Assembly: GCA_032622095.1 (NCBI GenBank)
Contig: CP136067.1
Location: 137,861,866 to 137,925,865 of the forward strand
Source: Siphonodentalium dalli
Lineage: Eukaryota > Mollusca > Scaphopoda > Gadilida > Siphonodentaliidae
Reading direction: 5' to 3'
Length of the DNA: 64,000 nucleotides
In this document: in pieces, positions 56,195 through 64,000 of the stretch
Position numbering within the stretch: the first letter of the stretch is position 1
How the letters are laid out: the number at the start of each line of letters is the position of its first letter
The notes under the pieces: generated by a model
The model's input: only the letters and a program-made list of their open reading frames with translations
What the model was told of the DNA's origin: nothing
Database searches by the model: none
Program-made: the position numbers and the translations under genes

Positions 56195-57100
56195 GATATT
56201 ACCGGGAATTATTTGAAATGGCGTACAGTACCCCTTTAACTACTATACTACTATACGTTTTGGATTACGGATGCATACCGGAAACATGGAGCAGAGGAGA
56301 CATAGTCCATAACTCTAAAAATAAAGGCGACCCCACCCCCAAAAACCTATAGACCTTTCACAATCCTGAGTTGCTTTGGAAAACTATTCACAAAAATACT
56401 ATCAAATATAGTACACGAATTTATAGAAAACTATGACATTCCAAGAAAACCAAGCTGGTTTCCAAAAGGGATACTCAACTGTTGATACGATTTTCATTAT
56501 GCGCATGCTACAAACAGAGCTGACCAGAAATGTTATCCTGTACTGTGCCTTTATTGACTTTGAGAAAGTGTTTGATTGGGTGTGGAGACCCGGGCTCTGG
56601 CAGAAATTACTCACTTGATATTAATGGTAAGTTTTCTGTCGTATTATATAGGGACTAAATATTCTGCCACTTCACGTGTCTGTCAGGAGTTAGACAGGGC
56701 GATACCTATCCCCGTACTATTTTCCTTATATTTGAATGACGTGGAACACTTCACGATAAAGTAGGGCGTCTCTTGCCTCTCAAAAATATCAAACCAGATT
56801 GAAATAGAATCGAAATAGAACACTTACATGTACATAAAAATACTTCTTGTACTATGTGCAAATGATACAGTACTCATGGCTGAGACCCCAACAAAATTAC
56901 AGAGAGAACTTGTCGCATTCAGCATGTACTGTAAGACATGGAAACTGACCGAATAAAGAGTATAACTAATTTTGTGTTAATTTCGAAACGTAGTTAATCT
57001 AAAAATAACAGAATTAAACTTTGACAGCATCAAGCTTGAAGTAGTTAAAAGGTTCAACTACTTGTGCATTATTCATACAAAACAAACCATTGCCACAACA
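56195..57100 (+). pseudogene. decayed LINE reverse transcriptase (5' part)
   Basis: Across three frames the fragment reads VLDYGCIPETWSRGDIV, KNKGDPTP, then ILSCFGKLFTKILSNIVHEF, ENQAGFQKGYSTVDTIF, LYCAFIDFEKVFDWVWR, GVRQGDT and ILLVLCANDTVLMAETPTKL. These are reverse transcriptase blocks in their proper order. The catalytic box, normally (F/Y)ADD, here reads CAND. With that, several stops and frameshifts, the copy is dead. CR1/L2/jockey-type affiliation is likely, the clade is not resolved. Confidence 0.9.
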
Positions 57101-57544
57101 AGCTACATATACAATGTATGCCGCTATAAAACGACCAAGCTACATATACAATGTATGCCGCTATAAAACGACCAAGCTACATATACAATGTATGCCGCTA
57201 TAAAACGACCAAGCTACATATACAATGTATGCCGCTATAAAACGGCCAAGCTACATATACAATGTATGCCGCTATAAAACGGCCAAGCTACATATACAAT
57301 GTATGCCGCTATAAAACGACCAAGCTACATATACAATGTATGCCGCTATAAAACGACCAAGCTACATATACAATGTATGCCGCTATAAAACGACCAAGCT
57401 ACATATACAATGTATGCCGCTATAAAACGACCAAGCTACATATACAATGTATGCCGCTATAAAACGACCAAGCTACCCATACAATGTATGCCGCTATAAA
57501 ACGACCAAGCTACATATACAATGTATGCCGCTATAAAACGACCA
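57101..57544 (+). repeat. 12 x 37 bp minisatellite inside the LINE
   Basis: Unit starts run from 57101 in steps of 37 to 57508. Each unit reads AGCTACATATACAATGTATG then CCGCTATAAAACGACCA. The only variants are GGCC for GACC in two units and CCCAT for CATAT in one. In the LINE frame the unit encodes MYAAIKRP, a recognisable LINE segment, so the array grew from coding sequence. A 37-bp step destroys the frame. Confidence 0.97.
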
Positions 57545-57850
57545 AGAACAGATTGTCCTTCATTAGCTAACCTACTTTATTTATTTGATTCGCAGGTTCT
57601 ACCAATTTTACTATATGGCTGCTAGGGGTGGTGTTATGGTGACAACCAGGTACTCGAAAATGTCGACCGCAAATTCTAAAGCATGTCATGAATTTGAAAA
57701 CATCAGCCCACAATTGTATGCTCTATGGAGAATCTGGAAGATATCCATTGGAAATCACAATAAATATACTCGTTCGATAATATCGAATAGGGTTAAAGCG
57801 GCTGACAATTTTGGAGAGGGTTAAAACAGAGTCCGTAATTGGGGCAGAGC
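57530..57850 (+). pseudogene. decayed LINE ORF2 (3' part)
   Basis: The frame leaving the last unit reads AIKRPRTDCPSLANLLYLFD and SQVLPILLYGC, then a stop, then HVMNLKTSAHNCMLYGESGR and YPLEITINIL. LFDS-x-VLPILLYGCE and C-x-VYGELGRYPL are standard LINE blocks after the reverse transcriptase core. This shows that the minisatellite sits within one original coding region. Confidence 0.85.
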
Positions 57851-57959
57851 AGACGTGAGTTTGATTGAGATTATGATCACATTGAGCTTGCGGGATAAGC
57901 GTGCGAAGTGAATTGCTTTGTCAGGCGTATGCGCGCGATAGCCTATTCATTCTAGTTAG

Positions 57960-59720
57960 CTCAACTTACTTTTGTAAGTTTGAGCTATTGCCATGGCTTG
58001 GCGTCCGTCGTCCGTGTGTGCGTTTGTCCGTGTGTCCGTGTGTGCGTGTGTCCGTCAACAATTTCCTTTGGCGCGGGCTACAGGTCGTACATTTGGTCTG
58101 ATCTTTATGAAATTTTGCATGAATGTTAACATTGACATGTAGATGGGAACGAGTCATTTTGGGGTCATTCGGCCAAAAATCATGGCCGCTGGTGGCCATC
58201 TTGGATTTCAAAATTCAATCCATTGGCGCGGGCTACAGGTCGTACTGTTCGTTTGATCATCATGAAATTTGTCATGGATGTTAATATTGACATGTAGATG
58301 GGAACGAGTCATTTTGGGGTCGTTCGGCCAAAGGCCAAAAAACATGGCCGTCAGCAGCCATCTTGGATTTTACTCTTTGCATGACTAAATCCTTTGGCGC
58401 GGGCTACAGGTCGTACCTTTAGTCTGATCTTTATGAAATTTGTCATGAATGTTGACATTGACATGTAGATGGGAACGAGTCATTTTGGGGTCATTCGGCC
58501 AAAAAACATGGCCGCTGGTGGCCATTTTGGATTTCAAAATTCAATCCATTGGCGCGGGATACAGGTCGTACTGTTCGTCTGATCATTATGAAATTTGTAA
58601 TGGATGTTAATATTGACATGTAGATGGGAACGAGTCATTTTGGGGCCGTTCGGCCAAAAAACATGGCCGCTGGTAGCCATCTTGGATTTTACTCTTTACA
58701 TGACTAAATCCTTTGGCGCAGGCTACAGGTCGTAGTTTTGATCAGAACTTCATGAAATTTGTCACGGATGTTAATATTGACATGTAGATGGGAACGAGTG
58801 ATTTTGGGGTCGTTCAGCCAAAAAACATGGCCGCCAGCAGCCATCTTGGATTTTACTCTTTACATGACTAAATCCTTTGGCGCAGGCTACAGGTCGTAGT
58901 TTTGATCAGAACTTCACGAAATTTGTCATGGTTGTTAACAATGACATGTAGATGGGAAACGAGTGATATTGGGGTCGTTCGGCCAAAAAACATGGCCGCC
59001 AGAAGCCATCTTGGATTTTACTCTTTCAATGACTAAATCCTTTGGCGCGGGCTACAGGTCGTACCTTTGGTCTGATCTTTATGAAATTTGTCATGAATGT
59101 TGACATTGACATGTATATGGGAACGAGTCATTTTGGGGTCATACGGCCAAAAAACATGGCCGCTGGCAGCCATCTTGGATTTCAAAATTCAATCCATTAG
59201 CACGGGCTACAGGTCGTACTGTTTGTCTGATCATCATGATATTTATCATGGATGTTAATATTAACATGTAGATGGGAACGAGTCATTTTGGGGTCGTTTG
59301 GCTAAAAAACATGTCCGCCAGCAGCCATATTGGATTTTACTCTTTGCATGAATAAATCCTTTGGTGCGGGCTACAGGTCGTAGCTTTGGTTGGAACTTCA
59401 AGAAATTTGTCATGTATGTTAACAATGACATGTAGATGGGAAACGAGTCATTTTGGGTTCGTTCAGCCGAAAAACATGGCCGCCAGCAGCCATCTTGGAT
59501 TTTACTCTTTGCATGACTAAATCCATTGGCACAGGCTACAGGTCATACCTTTGATCAGATCATTATGAGATTTGTAAAGGCTGTAGATGGGAACAAGTCA
59601 TTTTGGGGTAATTCGGAAAAAAACATGGCTGCCGGTGGCCATTTTAGAATTTACTCTTTGCATCAATAAATCCTTTGTCACACCATAATCACCACATCCC
59701 TGATCCGATCATTATGAAAC
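57960..59720 (+). repeat. ~160 bp satellite, ten units, two monomer classes
   Basis: Ten units share GGCTACAGGTCGTA, ACATGTAGATGGGAACGAGT, TTTTGGGGTC, TTCGGCCAAAAAACATGGCC and GCCATCTTGGATTT. Unit junctions are of two kinds: A (CAAAATTCAATCCATTGG) and B (ACTCTTTGCATGACTAAATC). After the first unit the order is A B A B B B A B B. The array opens with a GTCCGTCGTCCGTGTGTGCG block. Each unit has an imperfect ATGGC..GCCAT palindrome and a GCCATCTTG word like a YY1 site. Small frames here are readings of the repeat. Confidence 0.95.
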
Positions 59721-59724
59721 CTGT

Positions 59725-61325
59725 TATGAATGTCGATATTGACATGAACATCTAGTCTTACTTAGACATTTCAATTAGCACTTTTCCTATTCCTCCATTT
59801 ACTGTCGACCATTAAATTATTCCCCTACCTAAGTTGAGCTACAGTGTCATTGACACTTTCATTTTCGACGCAGTCGAGAGTGGAGTGTTGCCCGCCCGCC
59901 CGCCCGCCCTCTCGTAAGAAATAGGTTAGACCGCACCCCCGGTCAATTTGGTTGTCACGACCAGAATGGATTTCATTTGGAATTTTGCGTTAGTTTTACG
60001 ATGTTCAAATTAGGCGTAGTGGCAGGTTAAAGGATTGCAACGGTATTCGCGTTGGGCTCGCATATATATTCGCGCCGATCGGTGAAAAATTGTTTGGTAA
60101 GCGAAATGGTGCATGGGATTGAGATATATGCTACATATAGCGCAAGGAGTGCGCAAGGACCAAGAGCTGCAATGATTAGATTAAGCGCTCTTTTATTGAA
60201 GGTGCCCATGCAGAGGATGGAGCTGCGTGCGTTATACGTCATTTAAAATATATACAGCTATCGTAAAAATTATTCGGATAGCGCGGGTTGTGATTAGTTT
60301 AACACAAACTCATTTATAAGTATAGCAGGTGATTCAGCTTAGCTTATTAAATGAATTTTCACCAGAGCGTCGTGTACAGTATATCTGCAAGCTGAGCGCG
60401 AAATACCCAACAATCACACATTGTACAAAAATCATCTCTATATCTATATTTGCGACGAATTTGCCATGATCAAATTTTTATTTATTTTTCAATTTTCAGA
60501 CGTATTTATTGTTATTTAATGTTTAGTTATGCATGTATGTTGTACAGATATGAATTTAATTGTTGTTCGAATAGATTATAATAACGATATTTGAGTTAGA
60601 GTATAATTACTTTATGTTTATCTGAGTGAAACGATAAGTAAACATGAAACTGAGAATACTGCAATATTGGACGAAAATAAAAAATATGACTGACGAATGT
60701 TATGAAAAAGTACTATATGAGCTGTCGCTAAGACTTCTGAGTTAAGCAGATGGACGTCTTTTTAAATGGACAAGTCAAATTAGAGAAATTATATTTAAAC
60801 GGACATGGCTCATTCGAACTTCCAATTTTTTTTCAACGTAATTTGTAGCGACGGATTCGATAGGTCGATAAATAAACTAAATTTTGATATACCGACTTCA
60901 TATGCTCTGAAAAACTGTTGCAAAGTCAAATCCAGTTTCCAACCGTTTTCAACTGTTCGCCAGAAGTCAGACAAACGCTCTTTATTGCTACCATATCAGG
61001 AATAGACTACCACGGAACGCTCTTTTTTGTCCATGTCATGCAAATGACTGGTTTGTGTTTGGGACCAAAACACCGTATTCATAGTTGTATTTTTCAGTAC
61101 TTCAATGCGTCTTTTTGGGTTATATAATGATCCTAGAAAGGTAGCTCAGATATATATATCGACATATTTCGATACTGAGAAAAATTCAAAATCAAATAAT
61201 ATTATGTGTATTTTGGAGCGAAACCGCCATGTGGCTTTAACTGTAGTCAATCACAATTACTGACCTTTGAAAAAAATGTGGTCAAATAAATGTTAAATGT
61301 GGTCCTGGCAGGTATTTCAAGATTT
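59725..61325. other. no gene; one MITE-like word pair
   Basis: (CCCG)n-type repeat CCCGCCCGCCCGCCCGCC lies at about 59890. Bases 60970-61030 (AAACGCTCTTTATT..CCATATCAGGAA, GAACGCTCTTTT) resemble the interior of family 4 MITEs, so a relic is possible. Confidence 0.4.
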
Positions 61326-61419
61326 CAAGGTCCGAAAGAGACAACTCAAGTAGAGGCAATATCCATCGCATATATAAGCATATCACTTTTGATAAATATC
61401 TGGAAATCTTGCAATCGAA

Positions 61420-61745
61420 TTGAATTATGTAGGCTCAGAACCGCTAACTGCTAACCATAACCTCCCAATCGAGACCGGGAGGTGGAATGGGATAAGTCAC
61501 AATAAAAGAAAATGCCCATTATGTAAAACTGACATGATTGCTCATGAGTACCGCTATTTTATGGAATGCAAACAAAAAATCTAAATATTAGGTAGCAATT
61601 TATCCCCAAAAAGTACCACAGAAAAGCGAACCTTATCAAAAATGGACGACATTTTGAATTCACAACCCTCAACAATGTATGCATACTTTTTATTAAAAAA
61701 AAGGAAAAATCGGTCCAGCGGTCTGGGACAAAAATCGCGAGCGGA
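61420..61745 (+). pseudogene. LINE ORF2 C-terminus scrap
   Basis: One frame reads NHNLPIETGRWNGISHNKRK, then CPLCKTDMIAHEYRYFMECK, then after a stop SKMDDILNSQPSTMYAYFLL. 'LPIE.GRW' followed by a CPLC-x(n)-HEY-x-x-x-x-EC knuckle is the characteristic end of many LINE proteins. A short and dead copy with no visible 3' tail. Confidence 0.8.
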
Positions 61746-61872
61746 CAGACAGATAATACTCATTTATTCAGATTTATTTATTTATATACCAGAGTTATGG
61801 AGACACGGAGTCAGTATGAGTGTTCATTGCTTCAGTGGTATATATATACATATGTGAGGTTCCACTCATTAA

Positions 61873-62349
61873 CCCTTTCAGTGCCAGGTCCGATTTTTGT
61901 ATCAACCCATATACCCTGTGCAAATGCATTCTCTTATATATGCGAGTCGACCATAGGTCGCCTCGCATATATAAGAGAATGCATTGGCCTAACAATTTTT
62001 CATCATTTGTTATTATTTTTTACAATTTTAATAATTTTTTCTTATATTCTTTAACAGACTTATTTTGTAGGTTTAGTGCCAGGGAATCTTACGTTTTTCA
62101 TGGGCATAAAATTATTACTATCAATACTTGGTGATAGTTTTGAGTTATAACATGCCCCTAAGGTTTTATCCAGTTTGTTTTTAAATTCGCCATAGCATGC
62201 TTAAGCTTACCCAAAAAAAATTCAACACAAAAAGATCTAAAAACAAAAAAAAAACAATTTTTTATTTTTTTATATTTTTTATTTTTTTAGGGCCGATTTT
62301 ACAGACCTTAAATTAGGGCCGATGAGATCGGCCCCTGGCACTGAAAGGG
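61873..62349 (+). mobile_element. TTAA hairpin MITE, family 2, copy B (477 bp)
   Basis: TTAA at 61869-61872 and 62350-62353. Ends CCCTTTCAGTGCCAGGTCC and, on the other strand, CCCTTTCAGTGCCAGGGGC. Hairpin at 61920-61988. It is nearly identical to copy A except for the A/T-run lengths at 62215-62290. Same orientation as copy A. The overlapping small frames are chance readings. Confidence 0.92.
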
Positions 62350-62555
62350 TTAATACGAGTTCGAGTTATAAACCCAATAAGCGAAATTAAGTTGTTTGTT
62401 GAGCTTATTAACCGAACACTTCCAGTATAAAGTTGAACTTCAGCCGTTCAGATGTCATGTTAGTGATTCTGAGAGTTATTAATTTAGCCTAGATACTACT
62501 GAGCACAAGTATATTTACTTTTATTATTTTGCCATCGAAACTCAATTATGCAAGC

Positions 62556-62858
62556 CAAACTGCAAGCTGCATGTAGAGTTCAGCCCCCAGCTACGCATGA
62601 CTTACCGCTGCCAGCGCACCTATACGCGTAATGTGAAGAAATCACTCATTTATTTATTTGAGACTTTTGTAGGTTACAATTCATTCTGCATTATTCTGAG
62701 AAACTGAAATGTCCACATTCAATTGAAAATTGTCTAGATCAAGCCAGATCAAGATCAAACCACAACACTTCAATAAAAACTGTTAGATTTAATTAAGAAA
62801 ATACACATGGAGCGGTCATAGCGTAGCGAGGGGACTAAACTCTGTTTTGCAGCCTGAT
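62556..62858. mobile_element. MITE (AGAGTTCAGTCCCCT family), copy 3
   Basis: From CTGCAAGCTGCATGTAGAG to GGGGACTAAACTCTGTTTTG-CAGCCTG. The interior follows the 13854 copy: ACGCGTAATGTGAAGAAAT, TTTGAGACTTTTGTAGG, AATTAAGAAAATACACATG. Confidence 0.8.
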
Positions 62859-62861
62859 GTG

Positions 62862-63640
62862 AGTTGTCCATGTGACTTAACACGAGGCTACCACATAAAA
62901 ACTGATAATGGAATTTAATTTCACATCTATTTATTCACCGTTCCGACCGATAAAGTGTCAATCTTTGTATTTACTTTCCACACAATCGGTAATTGCCACG
63001 ACAGCAAGAAGCAAGCCCCACCGATTCCAAAAGTGGACAGACAATGTTCGATTGATTTGTTGACTTACCTTGTTTTTCTTTTCGCGAATTGTGTGTACAT
63101 TTTTATTTGAATGAGGTCCTACATAATATAGTGACCTGGTTAATGCTTTATATACTCATGTTGCATTAGTCTTATATATTCTGGGCTTATACTCCGGCCA
63201 GGAAGACACGGTGGAGGGTGCAATGCCAACCAGTTGACAAATGATCGGTCCGGGCTCCCTCTCTCTCTGGATGGTGCAAGGCCCGCCTGTCAAGTGAGTG
63301 ACATAACCCGTTGATCTGGTTGTGTTATTTTATGAGGATGGTGCAGCGGAGGCATAGGCTGTGAGTGAGGGTATGCAGATTAGACACATACTTCCTGTTG
63401 TCGTATTCTGGGCGGATCAAAACTGTATGACCCACTAAGTATACAAAGGTGTGGTACAAATGGTATACTACAAATGAACAAGTAGTGCCCACAGGTTACT
63501 AGCACGGTGGGGAATCAAAATGGCCGATGCGATCGCAAACGCGACCAGAATCGAGGAAATAAACTAGGATATTTATATTTTACATAGTAATTTTGGCAGC
63601 TATACGAATATATGCTATACTATTTTTCAATTAAGCTGAT
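62862..63640. other. no gene recognised
   Basis: No motif or shared repeat was noticed. Confidence 0.3.
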
Positions 63641-63654
63641 ACCCATGTGAGTCA

Positions 63655-63840
63655 AAACTCACAGGAAAAAAAATTCAGGCACGTATGCTGATTTTTTCCT
63701 TTCGACCCTTGTTGGGGTCCACCCACCCCAGCGTCCAAATATTTTTCCGTTTTCGGCAGTTTTTTCCCGACCATTTTTGGACACCCACCCCTTTTAACAC
63801 TAAAACAGAGATTTGCGTGGGGGGGGAATTCACTGTAAAC
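63655..63840 (-). repeat. dispersed GGGTGGG/TTTTTTCC repeat
   Basis: GGCACGTATGC, GATTTTTTCC, GGTCCACCCACCCCAG and ACACCCACCCC match the blocks at 2700-2830 and 41600-41680 in part. The reverse-strand frame at 63652-63876 is a reading of it. Confidence 0.6.
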
Positions 63841-63884
63841 AGCTGTATATGAATTTCTGTGCATACTATTTGCCATGGATGTTT

Positions 63885-64000
63885 GTCATTGACATCATTA
63901 CATGTAAATAGGAACGAGTCATTTTGGGGTCATTCGGCCAAAAAAAACATGGCTGCCAGCGGTCATCTTGGATTTCAAAATTCAATCCATTAGCATGGGC
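63885..64000 (+). repeat. satellite monomer fragment, cut by the window edge
   Basis: GAACGAGTCATTTTGGGGTC, ATTCGGCC, CATGGCTGCCAGC, ATCTTGGATTTC and AATTCAATCCATTAGC match class A monomers of the 58-59.7 kb array. The array may continue beyond the window. Confidence 0.9.

Noticed and set aside
57101-57544. CRISPR-like appearance of a 37-bp regular array
   Set aside because: There are no unique spacers. Units are contiguous and identical, the host is clearly eukaryotic, and the unit derives from LINE coding sequence.
57960-59720. Small frames on both strands within the 160-bp satellite
   Set aside because: They repeat with the satellite monomer and have no conserved start or stop.

Overview
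The window looks like AT-rich, repeat-dense nuclear DNA from a marine invertebrate. I infer a lophotrochozoan (mollusc- or brachiopod-like) from the style of several tandem repeats, but I cannot prove it. There are no operons, no long ORFs, no rRNA genes and no convincing intact host gene. Nearly all interpretable signal is transposon-derived, and most short ORFs are chance readings of repeats.

Layout. 0-4.6 kb: a TTAA-flanked MITE, a LINE scrap, a CAT microsatellite, a tandem pair of about 170 bp repeats, and a GC-rich palindromic array inside a MITE. 5.6-11 kb: a tandem family repeat, a promoter-like CRE/E-box/ETS cluster, hairpin MITEs, a reverse-strand LINE 3' end and a TA-flanked MITE. 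12-20.9 kb: dispersed 450 bp repeats, an 8-unit ~68 bp array, a reverse-strand LINE end, a small hAT-like element, foldbacks and a degenerate 160 bp tandem array. 21.7-24.5 kb: two hAT-like elements with exact 8-bp target duplications, the second carrying a nested TTAA hairpin MITE. 26-30 kb: a LINE C-terminus and a PIF/Harbinger-like remnant with a MADF-like exon. 30-34 kb: hairpin MITE, a 1,048-bp tandem duplication, and a TTAA MITE whose paralogous empty site is also present. 35.3-38.4 kb: a strand-asymmetric (C>G, A>T) island of unknown nature. 39-48 kb: several TTAA MITEs, a ~2.3-2.7 kb element with long terminal inverted repeats and a possible exon, and a hAT-like element nested in a hairpin MITE. 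48.5-50.4 kb: a 934-bp tandem duplication. 51-56 kb: another TTAA MITE, a near-identical 410-bp segment pair 3,659 bp apart, and a tRNA-type SINE with a 13-bp target duplication inside hAT-like DNA. 56.2-57.8 kb: a decayed LINE reverse transcriptase with a 12 x 37 bp minisatellite expanded inside its coding region. 58-59.7 kb: a ~160-bp satellite with two monomer classes. 61-64 kb: LINE scrap, hairpin MITE and satellite remnants.

The main pattern is modular. A near-perfect ~69-bp hairpin recurs in at least four element types with different terminal repeats, three of them flanked by TTAA (piggyBac-like target choice). hAT-like elements carry their own clusters of short internal motifs. Nested insertions give a relative order of activity. 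Functional calls rest on motifs read by eye; no database search was possible.
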